A stretch of 64,000 bases of DNA from Xenorhabdus stockiae (GTDB lineage: Bacteria; Pseudomonadota; Gammaproteobacteria; Enterobacterales; Enterobacteriaceae). Positions 9,749 through 19,842 of the stretch are shown in pieces. The stretch spans positions 113,054 to 177,053 of the forward strand of contig NZ_NJAJ01000005.1 of the NCBI RefSeq assembly GCF_002632825.1, read 5' to 3'. The notes beneath the pieces were generated by a model. It was not told where the DNA came from and did not search any database. It saw only the letters and a list, made by a program, of their open reading frames with translations. The position numbers were made by a program, and so were the translations under genes. The stretch's first letter is position 1; each line of letters starts with the position of its first letter.

Positions 9749-10813
9749 TCAGGACTTAGTCTGATAGACCGGTGTGGGCTGATTCAACAGGGGTAGTTTA
9801 ACTGGCTGAACGTTCAGAGTTTCGTCTTCACGCTCCTCCACTAACTGTGATATCTCTTTCTCCCTGTGACTGGATGAAAGCCCTTTCTCATTTACCGCTA
9901 CTGGTATTCCAGAACGACGAATAATTTCCTGATCGACCAAAACAACATTGGTTCCCTTGTTTCCAATAAATTTTAATAACCCTTCCGTGCGCTTAATTGG
10001 CATGGTCTGAGGATCATCCGATTCTGTTTTTGACAAAGGCTGATGGACTTCAACATAACGTTTTCCATCCGGCTCTACTGCATATTTGATCGGTTCATTA
10101 ATAATCTGAACACGGGTTCCTCTTGGAACATTGTGAAAAAGTGCTTTAATGTCATCAGGACGTAAACGTATACAACCGGAGCTAACACGCATGCCAATAC
10201 CAAAATTGGCATTGGTGCCATGTATCAGATATTCCCCTCGCCCAGCGGACAGACGCAAAGCAAAATCGCCCATTGGATTATCTGGCCCGGCGGGTATTAC
10301 AGCGGGCAGGATAATCCCTCGACTCGCATAATCCTTACGAATATTTGTAGTAGGCGTCCATGTAGGATTTTTAATAAGCTGGCTGACTGAAGTTGTCATT
10401 GTTGGCGTATTGCGCCCAAGCTGCCCGATGCCGATTGGATACACAATGACACTATTTTTCCCTTTCGGATAATAATAAAGCCTCATTTCAGCCAGATTAA
10501 TAACAATACCCTGACGGGGAGTATTGGGAAGCAACATCTGTGATGGGATGACCAGCTTGGTTCCGGGTTTAGGTAAATACGGATCAACACCAGGATTGGC
10601 TTCTAACATCGCCAACAAACCTATTTGGTATTTAGCGGCTATGGCTTCCAGAGGAAGTCCATCATTAGGTACGACATAGATGGAATTCTCACCAATCAGG
10701 CTACTGTTAGCAGGTGGTAGCGGATATTCCACCGCATAAGCCATATTAGCTATCCCGCAGAACGACAACATGCCGATCAAGAAAGTACTGATAAAAGTCA
10801 AAAATCGCTTCAT
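9749..10813 (-). CDS. ldtE: L,D-transpeptidase LdtE (YnhG)
   Basis: A 354-residue periplasmic enzyme. It has a signal peptide (about residues 1-28, ending NMAYA), a LysM-like region (about 45-90), and a YkuD catalytic domain carrying HGTNANFGIG and SSGCIRL, with catalytic Cys214. E. coli LdtE (334 residues) forms 3-3 cross-links between meso-diaminopimelate residues of peptidoglycan. I chose the ATG at 10813 because AGGAAG precedes it and the signal peptide starts there; an in-frame upstream start would add 17 residues lacking signal character. The C-terminal tail is longer than in E. coli. It is convergent with lpp, as in E. coli. Confidence 0.9.
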   Translation of the reverse strand: MKRFLTFISTFLIGMLSFCGIANMAYAVEYPLPPANSSLIGENSIYVVPNDGLPLEAIAAKYQIGLLAMLEANPGVDPYLPKPGTKLVIPSQMLLPNTPRQGIVINLAEMRLYYYPKGKNSVIVYPIGIGQLGRNTPTMTTSVSQLIKNPTWTPTTNIRKDYASRGIILPAVIPAGPDNPMGDFALRLSAGRGEYLIHGTNANFGIGMRVSSGCIRLRPDDIKALFHNVPRGTRVQIINEPIKYAVEPDGKRYVEVHQPLSKTESDDPQTMPIKRTEGLLKFIGNKGTNVVLVDQEIIRRSGIPVAVNEKGLSSSHREKEISQLVEEREDETLNVQPVKLPLLNQPTPVYQTKS

Positions 10814-10929
10814 ACACACTTCCTCAATGATATTTGAATGCCAGTGGTTAATTAATAGCCTCACATAAGGCTATTTTACCCCCCTTTGCCACAATAAAAA
10901 CTAAGCAAACTGCTTTTATATACCAAATA

Positions 10930-11358
10930 TTAGGACAATATCGCTGTAGTCAAACGAGATGTGCAACATAATTGTTGCTGTCCGTTATAAATATCAATCT
11001 GCCAGACCTGATGAGAACGTCCAAGATGGATTGCTTTGCAGACTCCTTTAACTATACCATCACGCACGGCTTTAATATGATTCGCATTAATTTCGACACC
11101 GACAACTTTTTGTTCACCTTCTGAGCAAAGATAGCCAGCGAGTGAACCCAGTGATTCTGCCAACACCACAGATGCCCCACCATGCAAAATCCCGAATGGC
11201 TGTTTAGTTCGTTGATCAACCGGCATTGTGCCTTCAAGGAAATCATCACCAAGCTGGGTTATTTCTATTCCAACATATCCTAACATGCAGTCATTTCTCA
11301 ATTGATTTAGCATGCTGACATCTGCGCTACGTTTCCAAATTTGTTGTTTCTGAATCAC
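10930..11358 (-). CDS. menI: 1,4-dihydroxy-2-naphthoyl-CoA hydrolase MenI
   Basis: A 142-residue hotdog-fold thioesterase that matches E. coli YdiI/MenI. The active-site region is PFGILHGGASVVLAESLGSLAGY, whose HGG and glutamate are typical of the family. It releases 1,4-dihydroxy-2-naphthoate from its CoA ester in menaquinone synthesis. The start is GTG at 11358, which overlaps the ydiJ stop by one base (TAGTG), so the two are translationally coupled. The start aligns with the E. coli MIWKR start after five extra residues. In E. coli the sufABCDSE operon lies between ldtE and this gene; here there are only about 115 bases. Confidence 0.9.
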   Translation of the reverse strand: MIQKQQIWKRSADVSMLNQLRNDCMLGYVGIEITQLGDDFLEGTMPVDQRTKQPFGILHGGASVVLAESLGSLAGYLCSEGEQKVVGVEINANHIKAVRDGIVKGVCKAIHLGRSHQVWQIDIYNGQQQLCCTSRLTTAILS

Positions 11359-14300
11359 TACACTATCTCCAATAAAGCTTGTAATGGGTGTTTAAGTACT
11401 TTTCCTTCTATTCGCTTCACCTGACTACGGCATGAATAACCGGTGCTAAGGCAATGCTCCAAAACAAGGTTGTTCAATGCTGGCGCCCATGAAAGCCGGT
11501 AAATACCAAGCGAGTTTTCGAGATTCTTTTTTTCGTGACCATACGTTCCAGCCATACCACAGCACCCCACGTTGACGTTATTTAAATTACCGCCAAAATG
11601 GTGAAAGATGTCACTCCACTGTTTACCGCTGTTAGGTAACGCTGTCACTTCTGTACAGTGCCCAAACAGATACCAGTCATGACTAGGTGTTACATTGTCA
11701 CGTTTTTCTGTTGGAATAATTTCTGGCAATATATTAACCAACCATTCATGAACTAATTGGACATTAAAATTACCCCGATGTTCACCGAGAATATCCCTGT
11801 ATTCATCCCGATAACACAGAACTAAGGCTGGATCGACACCCACCATCGGAATATCCAATTGTGCCGCCCGATTCAGAAAATCAGCCGTTTTCCGGGCTGT
11901 CTTGGCAAACTTATTTAAGAAACCTTTGACGTGTTGCGCTTTTCCATTGGGAGAAAACGGTAACAACACTGGCTGATATCCAAGTTTCTCAACCAGTCGC
12001 ACAAAATCAGTGACCACTTTTGCATCGTGATAACTGGTGAAAGGATCCTGAACAATAAGTACATGCTGTTTACGCTGAGGTAAGGATAAGGTTTCAAGCT
12101 GTTCCAGTGTCGTTCCCACCGCATAGTGTCCTGCCAATTGCTGCTGCAATGTCGGATAGGAAAGCTGAGGCAGATCAGCCATACCAATAGTATGCTGGCT
12201 GAGTTTTTGCACCCATGGCTGCCGCAGGAAGAAATTAAATACGCGGGGTGCTTTTGCCATTAATGGAGTACTGTCTTCAACGTTAGCGACGATGTGATCA
12301 CGCAACGGGCGTAAATAACGGCTATGATACAAAGCCAGAAAACGGGAACGGAACGATGGCACATCAATTTTAATCGGGCATTGTGTCGAACAGGCCTTAC
12401 AGGCCAGACAGCCTGACATCGCTTCTTTTACTTCATGTGAAAAATCATACTCTCCCCGCCATGCCTGCCAACTATAACGTGTTTTTTCAATCAAACCACG
12501 CAGGCTGGGGCGCGACTGGTCAAGCCCATGCTCCAGTAATTCAGGTTTAACACCCTGCTCCGTCAAAAGCCGCAGCCATTCCCTGACAAGAGTAGCTCTC
12601 CCTTTGGGTGAATGGATCCGATGCTGGCTGATTTTCATTGAAGGACACATCGGGCTTTTAACGTCAAAATTGAAGCATAGGCCATTACCATTACACTCCA
12701 TTGCTCCACGGAATGTGCTTCTGACATTAACGGGGATCGTTCTGTCAAAAGTGCCTCGCTTGGCCTCATCAACCTTCATCATGGGAGCATCAATGCCGAT
12801 CGGCGGGCAGATTTTTCCCGGATTCAGCCTGTTAAGCGGATCAAATGCGGCTTTAATCCGACGCAGTTCGTCGTATAATATTTCACCAAAGAAAGAGGGA
12901 CTATATTCTGCCCGAAAGCCTTTTCCGTGTTCTCCCCATAACAATCCACCATATTTGGCCGTCAGATGAACTATTTCATCGGAAATCTGCTTCATTAGCA
13001 TTTCCTGCTGAGGATCGCACATATCCAATGCAGGCCGCACGTGTAAAACACCTGCATCCACATGGCCGAACATACCATAATTAAGCTGATGGCTATCCAA
13101 GAGCTGGCGAAATTCAGCTATATAATCAGCAAGGTGCTGAGGAGGAACACACGTGTCTTCCACAAATGGAATGGGTTTGGCTGCACCTTTACTATTGCCA
13201 AGTAAACCAACAGATTTTTTCCGCATCGCATAAATGCGTTCAATATCATCTAAATGGTGACAAGTCTGGTAACCGATTATCCCGGCCTGATTGTTCACCA
13301 TCAGTTCATCAAGGCGCTGGCAGAGCGTACTAACCTGTTGATCAATTTGCTGTTCATCATTGCCACTGAATTCAACAATATTCAGCCCTTGCATATCCTT
13401 ATCAGGCACATCGGTAATCAGCTCTTTTACTGAGTGCCAGATGATATCTTCCCGTGCAAGGTTGAGAACTTTAGAATCCACTGTTTCAACAGAAAGTGCC
13501 TTCGCTTCAACCATAAATGGAGCATTACGCAAGGCTGAATCAAAAGAATCATATTTTACATTTACAAGCCGCCTGACTTTTGGCAACGGCGTAATATCTA
13601 ACGTTGCTTCAGTAATAAAAGCCAGAGTACCTTCAGAGCCGGTTAAGATGCGTGTTAGGTCAAAAGATTGCAGATCATCGCTATAGACATGGCGTAAATC
13701 ATACCCCGTTAAAAACCGATTAAGTTTTGGGAATTTTTCAATAATTAATTCCCGTTGTTCACGACAGCGTTCGAGTACGGTTTTATAGATATGCCCAACA
13801 GTTGAATTTTCTTTCGCAATCGATTCCGCCAATGTTGTATTCATTGGGCGGGTATCAAACATTTCTCCACCCAGTAGAACAGCCCGAACACCAAGTACAT
13901 GATCTGACGTTTTTCCATACACCAGCGAACCCTGACCGGATGCATCGGTATTGATCATCCCACCCAATGTCGCACGATTACTGGTTGATAATTCAGGAGA
14001 AAAGAAATAGCCGAAAGGCTTTAGGTATTGATTGAGCTGATCTTTGATAACTCCGGCTTCAACTTTAACCCACCCTTGCTCCGGGTTAATTTCCAGAATT
14101 CTTTTCATATAACGGGACATATCCACAACAATGCCATTGTTGAGTGCCTGCCCATTCGTACCCGTTCCGCCTCCCCGGGGGGTAAATGTCAGCGAATGGA
14201 AGCGCTCTTCTCCTGCAATTCTTGCCAACAGTGCAACATCAGCAGTTGAGCGGGGAAAGATAACCGCTTGTGGTAGCAACTGATAAATACTATTATCTGT

Positions 14301-14426
14301 CGCCATAGTGAGTCGATCAGCGTAATTACTGGCAGTATCACCTGTAAAACCGGCTTCTTTCAGTACAGTCAAATATTCCTTTACCAGTTCACTGACTCGG
14401 GGGGCTTGTGGTATACGTGGGATCAT
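11358..14426 (-). CDS. ydiJ: FAD/Fe-S D-2-hydroxyacid dehydrogenase YdiJ
   Basis: A 1022-residue flavoprotein (E. coli YdiJ has 1018). The N-terminal part is a PCMH-type FAD-binding domain (about 40-270, with PRGGGTGTNGQALNNG), followed by the FAD-oxidase C-terminal domain with GHVDAGVLHVRP and WGEHGKGFR. A ferredoxin-like domain carries CLACKACSTQCP near residue 675. A CCG domain with NVGCCGMAGTYGHE lies near 950. E. coli YdiJ is annotated as a D-2-hydroxyglutarate dehydrogenase. The substrate is taken from that annotation and not from residues I can check. It forms an overlapping pair with menI. Confidence 0.9.
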   Translation of the reverse strand: MIPRIPQAPRVSELVKEYLTVLKEAGFTGDTASNYADRLTMATDNSIYQLLPQAVIFPRSTADVALLARIAGEERFHSLTFTPRGGGTGTNGQALNNGIVVDMSRYMKRILEINPEQGWVKVEAGVIKDQLNQYLKPFGYFFSPELSTSNRATLGGMINTDASGQGSLVYGKTSDHVLGVRAVLLGGEMFDTRPMNTTLAESIAKENSTVGHIYKTVLERCREQRELIIEKFPKLNRFLTGYDLRHVYSDDLQSFDLTRILTGSEGTLAFITEATLDITPLPKVRRLVNVKYDSFDSALRNAPFMVEAKALSVETVDSKVLNLAREDIIWHSVKELITDVPDKDMQGLNIVEFSGNDEQQIDQQVSTLCQRLDELMVNNQAGIIGYQTCHHLDDIERIYAMRKKSVGLLGNSKGAAKPIPFVEDTCVPPQHLADYIAEFRQLLDSHQLNYGMFGHVDAGVLHVRPALDMCDPQQEMLMKQISDEIVHLTAKYGGLLWGEHGKGFRAEYSPSFFGEILYDELRRIKAAFDPLNRLNPGKICPPIGIDAPMMKVDEAKRGTFDRTIPVNVRSTFRGAMECNGNGLCFNFDVKSPMCPSMKISQHRIHSPKGRATLVREWLRLLTEQGVKPELLEHGLDQSRPSLRGLIEKTRYSWQAWRGEYDFSHEVKEAMSGCLACKACSTQCPIKIDVPSFRSRFLALYHSRYLRPLRDHIVANVEDSTPLMAKAPRVFNFFLRQPWVQKLSQHTIGMADLPQLSYPTLQQQLAGHYAVGTTLEQLETLSLPQRKQHVLIVQDPFTSYHDAKVVTDFVRLVEKLGYQPVLLPFSPNGKAQHVKGFLNKFAKTARKTADFLNRAAQLDIPMVGVDPALVLCYRDEYRDILGEHRGNFNVQLVHEWLVNILPEIIPTEKRDNVTPSHDWYLFGHCTEVTALPNSGKQWSDIFHHFGGNLNNVNVGCCGMAGTYGHEKKNLENSLGIYRLSWAPALNNLVLEHCLSTGYSCRSQVKRIEGKVLKHPLQALLEIV

Positions 14427-14632
14427 TGGCTCATTGCCCCTTTTCTAATAATTGTCCACATTGCTATAGTTATATACTACCTTCATTGTCGGGTTCAGAC
14501 AGGGATCTGAACAGGCAGGCTTTTAACAATATCACAATATTTGCCAGTTTTGAGCAACATGTGAAATAACGTTATATTTATTTACCATTGTGGATCCCGA
14601 CAGTATTTTTAATCGCCGAGAGAAATCATTTC

Positions 14633-15700
14633 ATGGAAAAATCGCAACCACATCAGGATTTACCCAAGCTGCTATTTGTACTGTTCTTCATTTTACTGCT
14701 CATTACGACCAGCTTTTGGGTTTTAAGTCCATTTGTTTTAGGATTCATCTGGTCAGGAATGGTAGTTATCGCAACTTGGCCGCTAATGGAAAAAATACAG
14801 CGACGTTTATGGGGAAAACGTTGGATAGCAGTTTCCATTATGACGTTACTGCTCATTTTATTATTTGTTATCCCTATAGCATTATTGGTCAGCAACCTGC
14901 TGGAAAACAGCGCACCACTCATTGAATGGGCAAAATCTCCATCCAATATGCACCTACCTCAATTGGAATGGCTAAATAAAATTCCGGTCGTCGGTCAGGA
15001 TTTATATATTAAATGGCAGAACATCATCTCTGAGGGCAGTAATATGCTCATGGCTAAAATTCCGCCTTATATCGGAAAAGCAGCCACATGGTTTTTTGCT
15101 CAGGCTGCCAATGCCGGCCGGTTTTTATTCCATCTGACCTTAATGGTACTGTTCAGTGTTCTACTTTACTGGAAAGGTGAACACGTGATGCAGGGGATTC
15201 GCCATTTCGCCATCCGACTGGCAGGTAAACGGGGCGATGCGGTTGTTGTACTGGCTGCCCGTTCTATCCGCGCCGTTGCCCTTGGCGTAGTTGTAACTGC
15301 CCTTGTACAAGCCATCGCAGGCGGTATTGGGCTAGCAATTGCAGGTATTCCCTATGCTATGGTTCTGACCGTTCTGATGTTCGTACTTTGCGTTGCACAG
15401 TTAGGGCCTCTGTTAGTTCTTATTCCGTCTATTATCTGGCTTTACTGGACAGGCGAAACAACTCTGGGAACAATTTTAGTGGTCTGGAGTTTAATCCTGG
15501 TCACTATGGATGGTGTTCTTCGGCCTTTCCTTATTCGTCTGGGTGCCGATTTACCTATGGTTTTAATTCTTACCGGCGTCATTGGCGGCATACTTTCGCT
15601 GGGCGTAATTGGTTTATTTATCGGGCCGGTTGTACTGGCTGTTTCTTACAGCCTATTGCTGGCATGGATGGATGAAGTGCCCAAACCCGAAATTAAATAG
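14633..15700 (+). CDS. ydiK: AI-2E family transporter YdiK
   Basis: A 355-residue inner-membrane protein of the AI-2 exporter/PerM family. It has about eight hydrophobic segments, including paired N-terminal helices and the conserved GADLPMVLILTGVIGG and GLFIGPVVLA near the end. It matches E. coli YdiK along its length. I start it at ATG 14633 (MEKSQPHQ), which agrees with the E. coli N-terminus; an in-frame start 45 bases earlier would add a charged, non-conserved leader. It is divergent from ydiJ and lies upstream of the RprA locus, as in E. coli. The transported substrate is unknown. Confidence 0.87.
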   Translation: MEKSQPHQDLPKLLFVLFFILLLITTSFWVLSPFVLGFIWSGMVVIATWPLMEKIQRRLWGKRWIAVSIMTLLLILLFVIPIALLVSNLLENSAPLIEWAKSPSNMHLPQLEWLNKIPVVGQDLYIKWQNIISEGSNMLMAKIPPYIGKAATWFFAQAANAGRFLFHLTLMVLFSVLLYWKGEHVMQGIRHFAIRLAGKRGDAVVVLAARSIRAVALGVVVTALVQAIAGGIGLAIAGIPYAMVLTVLMFVLCVAQLGPLLVLIPSIIWLYWTGETTLGTILVVWSLILVTMDGVLRPFLIRLGADLPMVLILTGVIGGILSLGVIGLFIGPVVLAVSYSLLLAWMDEVPKPEIK

Positions 15701-15752
15701 AAGTCACTAAGCTGTATTTCAAAAAAGCTCATATGTAATAATAAAACACAAA

Positions 15753-15776
15753 GCGCGGAGAATTATTTTTCCGCGC
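15753..15776 (+). terminator. Hairpin downstream of ydiK
   Basis: The stem GCGCGGA / TTCCGCGC-type pairing (six GC-rich pairs plus flanking A-T) encloses a T-rich loop, about 50 bases after the ydiK stop. There is no strong T run after it, so it is a weak or Rho-assisted terminator candidate. Confidence 0.5.
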
Positions 15777-15906
15777 AATTATCATTAAAGTAAATGTATT
15801 ATCTCTTGCCTATAAAAAACTCATATTAATTCCAACAGTAAATAATCTCAGAAAATTTGTTACGAGAAAGTTGCTTTTTAAATTTGTTTTTCCAATTCTG
15901 ATTTAT

Positions 15907-15920
15907 TAAGAGAATTCTTA
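15907..15920 (+). promoter_or_regulatory. Candidate RcsB box of rprA
   Basis: TAAGAGAATTCTTA is a near-perfect palindrome (TAAGA-N4-TCTTA) that resembles the RcsB box TAAGAAT-ATTCYTA. It lies about 30 bases before a TAGTAT -10 element (15944-15949), near -43 of the predicted RprA start. In E. coli rprA is activated by RcsB from a site in this region. Confidence 0.6.
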
Positions 15921-15956
15921 ATGAATAAACTGATTTATTAAATTAGTATTCATTTC

Positions 15957-16080
15957 ATCGAAACTATGTTTCCCATGAATAGCAGTCTTAGTTTGTAAAC
16001 GCCACAAACTGAGATGTGTGAAGTAATATATATTGCTGTGTGTAGTCTTTGCCTGTCAGCCCATGATAGGCTTTTTTTTT
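15957..16080 (+). ncRNA. rprA: Small RNA RprA
   Basis: The 3' part carries TTGCTGTGTGTAGTCTTTGC, which matches E. coli RprA exactly. It is followed by the terminator stem GCCTGTC / GATAGGC (16051-16073) and ten T residues. The location downstream of ydiK matches E. coli. An internal stem AGTTTGT / ACAAACT (15990-16010) replaces the E. coli 5' hairpin, so the 5' half has diverged. RprA is an Hfq-dependent activator of rpoS translation induced by the Rcs phosphorelay. The 5' end is predicted from a -10 element and is uncertain by several bases. Confidence 0.85.
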
Positions 16081-16145
16081 GGAAAAAATTCCCGTTGGAA
16101 TTATATAAAATAACCTTCGCATTAAAAAAGATCGTGTTATAAAGA

Positions 16146-16178
16146 AAAAAGCCTGAAAATGTTTTTAACAGGCTTTTT
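16146..16178 (-). terminator. Terminator of ppsA
   Basis: A stem AAGCCTG / CAGGCTT with flanking A/T pairs. On the minus strand it is followed by TTTTTTC, so it ends the ppsA transcript, 26 bases after that stop codon. Just above it the RprA terminator ends plus-strand transcription. Confidence 0.8.
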
Positions 16179-16203
16179 AATTCATGTCTGAATTAGATGT
16201 TTA

Positions 16204-18582
16204 TTAATTATTTCCTGCTAAAGAAACCCAGGTTTTCACCACCGTATCGGGATTTAATGATAAGCTGTCAATTCCTTCTTTCATTAACCACTCGGCAAAA
16301 TCCTCGTGATCTGAAGGCCCCTGACCGCAAATACCAACATATTTTCCCTGACGCTTGGCCGCCTGAATAGCCATAGAAAGTAGTTGTTTCACCGCATCAT
16401 TACGCTCATCGAATAATTCAGAGACAACACCTGAATCGCGATCCAAGCCTAATGCCAATTGAGTCATATCATTTGAGCCGATAGAGAAACCATCAAAATG
16501 TGCCAAAAATTGTTCCGCTAATAATGCATTTGATGGAATTTCACACATCATAATGACTTTTAGCCCATTTTCACCACGCTTCAAGCCTTGTGATGCCAAC
16601 TCTGATACAACGGCTTCGGCCTGCGCCACAGTGCGTACAAATGGGATCATGACTTCAATATTTGTTAATCCCATAACATTACGTACCCGTTTGACTGCCT
16701 CACATTCCAGAGCAAAACACTGGCGGAAACTGTCAGAGACATAACGACCAGCACCACGGAAACCAAGCATCGGGTTTTCTTCATGTGGTTCGTATAACTC
16801 GCCGCCCACCAGATTCGCGTATTCATTCGATTTGAAATCAGACAAACGTACAATAACGCGTTTAGGCCAGAATGCAGCGGCCAGCGTTGCAATACCTTCT
16901 GTCAGGCGTCCGACATAAAATTCAACAGGATCATCATAACCGGTCATTAAAGATTTAATCTGTGCCTGTAATTCAGGGGATTGCTCAGAAAACTCAAGCA
17001 GTGCACGAGGATGAACGCCAATCATGCGATTTATGATGAACTCCAGACGTGCCAGCCCTACACCTTCATTCGGCAGGCAGGCAAAATCAAATGCACGATC
17101 TGGATTACCAACGTTCATCATGATCTTAACATCCAATTGTGGCAGCTCATCAACCTGCGAACTTTGGATACTGAAATCCAGTTTATTTCGATAAACAAAC
17201 CCCGTATCCCCTTCCGCACAGGAGACCGTGACCAGTTCACCTTCTTTCAGGCGTTCTGTTGCATCGCCACAACCCACAACAGCAGGAATACCCAGTTCAC
17301 GGGCAATGATAGCAGCATGGCAGGTGCGCCCCCCTCGATTAGTCACAATCGCTGCTGCTTTTTTCATAATTGGCTCCCAATCCGGGTCAGTCATGTCTGT
17401 CACCAGCACATCACCGACCTGAATGCGATCCATTTCACTGAGATTGTGAATAACCTTAACTGTACCAATACCGATTTTGTGCCCAATTGCACGGCCTTCC
17501 ACCAGCACACTGCCCTGTTCATTAAGCTGATAGCGTTCCATCACCTGCTGATTGGAACGGACTGTTTCAGGACGCGCCTGTACAATATACAGTCGGCCAT
17601 TATGCCCGTCTTTCGCCCATTCAATATCCATCGGGCGACCATAATGTTTTTCAATCAGTAGGGCCTGCTTTGCCAATTCTTCGACTTCATTATCGGCAAG
17701 AGAAAAGCAATTACGCAATGCTTCAGAAACATCTTCTGTCCGAACCTGCTGACCGTGTTCTTTGCTGTCTGCATAGACCATACGTATTTTTTTGGAACCC
17801 AGATTACGTCGAACTATCGCTGGGCGATTATTTCTTAATGTAGGTTTATGCACATAAAATTCATCAGGATTTACTGCGCCCTGCACAACCATCTCACCTA
17901 AACCATAGGCAGATGTAATAAACACAACCTGATCAAAACCGGATTCAGTATCAATCGTAAACATGACACCGGATGATGCCAAATCAGAGCGTACCATCCG
18001 CTGTACACCTGCTGACAGCGCCACGCCACGGTGATCATAACCCTGATGGACACGGTAGGAAATAGCACGATCATTAAAGAGAGATGCGAAGACATGTTTA
18101 ATGGCAACCATCACCGCATCAATACCCTGTACATTCAGGAAAGTTTCCTGCTGCCCTGCAAAAGAGGCATCCGGCATGTCTTCAGCCGTTGCGGAGGAAC
18201 GGACAGCGAAAGAGGCATCAGGCTCTCCTTCAGACAATTGCAAGTAAGCTTCCCGGATATCTTTTTCCAGTTGTACTGTAAATGGCGTATCAATCACCCA
18301 CTGACGGATCTGTGCACCAGCCTTAGCTAATTGATTGACATCATCAACATCTATTTCATCCAATAATTGATAAATACGCTGATTAACACCACTTTGTTCC
18401 AAAAAATCATTAAATGCCTGTGCTGTTGTAGCAAAACCATTGGGAACAGATACACCAAGGTCGGCCAGATTGGTGATCATTTCACCAAGCGAGGCGTTTT
18501 TACCACCGACCCGATTAACATCATTCATGCCTAGTTGGTTATACCAAAGTACATTACATGGGGTGAGGCCATTATTGGACAT
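16204..18582 (-). CDS. ppsA: Phosphoenolpyruvate synthase
   Basis: A 792-residue enzyme, the same length as E. coli PpsA. It converts pyruvate, ATP and water to phosphoenolpyruvate, AMP and phosphate for gluconeogenesis. The N-terminal ATP-binding domain has [11 protein letters not shown] and [21 protein letters not shown]. The swivelling phosphohistidine domain has [15 protein letters not shown] with catalytic His422. The C-terminal PEP/pyruvate barrel has MIPFVRT and [13 protein letters not shown]. It is divergent from ppsR, whose product switches it on and off by phosphorylating the threonine next to the catalytic histidine (the T in GGRTCH). A Cra-like site lies in the shared upstream region. 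Confidence 0.97.
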   Translation of the reverse strand: MSNNGLTPCNVLWYNQLGMNDVNRVGGKNASLGEMITNLADLGVSVPNGFATTAQAFNDFLEQSGVNQRIYQLLDEIDVDDVNQLAKAGAQIRQWVIDTPFTVQLEKDIREAYLQLSEGEPDASFAVRSSATAEDMPDASFAGQQETFLNVQGIDAVMVAIKHVFASLFNDRAISYRVHQGYDHRGVALSAGVQRMVRSDLASSGVMFTIDTESGFDQVVFITSAYGLGEMVVQGAVNPDEFYVHKPTLRNNRPAIVRRNLGSKKIRMVYADSKEHGQQVRTEDVSEALRNCFSLADNEVEELAKQALLIEKHYGRPMDIEWAKDGHNGRLYIVQARPETVRSNQQVMERYQLNEQGSVLVEGRAIGHKIGIGTVKVIHNLSEMDRIQVGDVLVTDMTDPDWEPIMKKAAAIVTNRGGRTCHAAIIARELGIPAVVGCGDATERLKEGELVTVSCAEGDTGFVYRNKLDFSIQSSQVDELPQLDVKIMMNVGNPDRAFDFACLPNEGVGLARLEFIINRMIGVHPRALLEFSEQSPELQAQIKSLMTGYDDPVEFYVGRLTEGIATLAAAFWPKRVIVRLSDFKSNEYANLVGGELYEPHEENPMLGFRGAGRYVSDSFRQCFALECEAVKRVRNVMGLTNIEVMIPFVRTVAQAEAVVSELASQGLKRGENGLKVIMMCEIPSNALLAEQFLAHFDGFSIGSNDMTQLALGLDRDSGVVSELFDERNDAVKQLLSMAIQAAKRQGKYVGICGQGPSDHEDFAEWLMKEGIDSLSLNPDTVVKTWVSLAGNN

Positions 18583-18759
18583 TGAAACTATCCTTTTTAC
18601 ATTCGGAGGTACAAATCGGAAAATTAGTGCTGCTCTTTACAGCAGGAAATAGCCTAGCACAATGTATTGCTATATATGGAAAGGTGAATCGATCAACCCA
18701 GCAATATTATTTTTTTACAGGTATAATCCAAAACGCTATCTGTAGTTATTATTTGCAAT

Positions 18760-18773
18760 AAAAACGATTCAGC
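18760..18773 (-). promoter_or_regulatory. Candidate Cra (FruR) operator between ppsA and ppsR
   Basis: Read on the minus strand the site is GCTGAATCGTTTTT. The left half, GCTGAATCG, matches the Cra consensus GCTGAAACGATTCAGC well; the right half is weaker. Cra activates ppsA and represses pykF in E. coli. Its position, about 180 bases before ppsA, would suit activation. Confidence 0.5.
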
Positions 18774-18818
18774 CAATATTTTAATATATCCATCTACCCA
18801 ATAATAAAAGAAAATACA

Positions 18819-19682
18819 ATGATAGAGATCCCATTCCCGCAGAATCAAGAAAATGAGCCACTGGAGCGTAGTGTCTTTTTCATCTCCGACGGTACCGCAA
18901 TTACAGCAGAAGTCCTCGGCCATGCTGTATTATCTCAATTTCCGATTACGATGACGTCTTATACCTTACCTTTCGTCACCAGCAAAATAAGAGCCGAAGA
19001 AATCAGAAACCAGATAAATAATCTTTATCAGGCAACAAATATCAGACCACTGGTTTTTTATTCCATAATTTCCAGCGAGGTTAAAAATATCATTACCAGC
19101 AGTGACGGCTTTTGTCTGGATATTGTCCAGACTCTCGTCGCACCGTTGCAGCAGGAAATCGGGCTGGAACCAAAACCAGAGTTACACCGTACACACGGTT
19201 TATCTAAAAAAAATCTGAGTCAATATGATGCCCGTATTGCAGCCATTGATTATGCTCTGGCACACGATGATGGTATTTCACTGCGTAACCTCGATCAGGC
19301 ACAAGTCATTATTCTGGGTGTTTCACGCTGTGGAAAAACTCCCACCAGCCTTTATCTTGCCATGCAGTTCGGTATTCAGGCAGCAAATTACCCTTTCACT
19401 GCTGATGATATGGATAACCTACAATTGCCGGCTGACCTTAAACCGTTTCAGCACAAATTATTCGGCCTGACGATAAACCCTGAGAGGCTGGCTGCCATCC
19501 GTGAAGAACGCAGAGAAAACAGCCGTTATGCTTCATTACGACAATGTCGTATCGAACTTGCTGAAGTTGAAGCTCTATTTCGTAAAAATAAGATTAATTA
19601 CTTAAATACCACCAATTATTCTGTCGAAGAGATTTCAGCCAAGATTATTGACAGTATGGGATTGAAACGGCGTATGTTCTGA
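18819..19682 (+). CDS. ppsR: PEP synthase regulatory protein PpsR (kinase/pyrophosphorylase)
   Basis: A 287-residue member of the DUF299 family (E. coli YdiA has 277). It catalyses ADP-dependent phosphorylation and phosphate-dependent dephosphorylation of the PpsA active-site threonine. The start of the fold is [15 protein letters not shown], and the P-loop GVSRCGKT lies at residues 167-174. [15 protein letters not shown] and [19 protein letters not shown] segments follow. The N-terminus is about ten residues longer than in E. coli, so a later start is possible, but no other ATG falls before the conserved region. It is divergent from its target ppsA. Confidence 0.93.
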   Translation: MIEIPFPQNQENEPLERSVFFISDGTAITAEVLGHAVLSQFPITMTSYTLPFVTSKIRAEEIRNQINNLYQATNIRPLVFYSIISSEVKNIITSSDGFCLDIVQTLVAPLQQEIGLEPKPELHRTHGLSKKNLSQYDARIAAIDYALAHDDGISLRNLDQAQVIILGVSRCGKTPTSLYLAMQFGIQAANYPFTADDMDNLQLPADLKPFQHKLFGLTINPERLAAIREERRENSRYASLRQCRIELAEVEALFRKNKINYLNTTNYSVEEISAKIIDSMGLKRRMF

Positions 19683-19842
19683 TCCAAAGGATCAGCATAA
19701 TTCAGGCATCATTAAAATTTCATACACAAGCGTTTCGCTTAAATTGACGTTAATGTTTTGTTGAATTTATCGGAGGCTGAGTTATTGTAATTTCTATCAC
19801 GCCAGACTGCGCCTCAAAATGAAGTAGAATTCGAGAAAGTAT

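Noticed and set aside
16981..17661. A 226-codon open frame on the plus strand inside ppsA
   Set aside because: Antisense to the highly conserved catalytic domain of PpsA; no recognisable domain and no ribosome-binding site.
19683..19842. TrpR operator before aroH
   Set aside because: No ACTAGTTAACTAGT-like palindrome is present in the upstream region.
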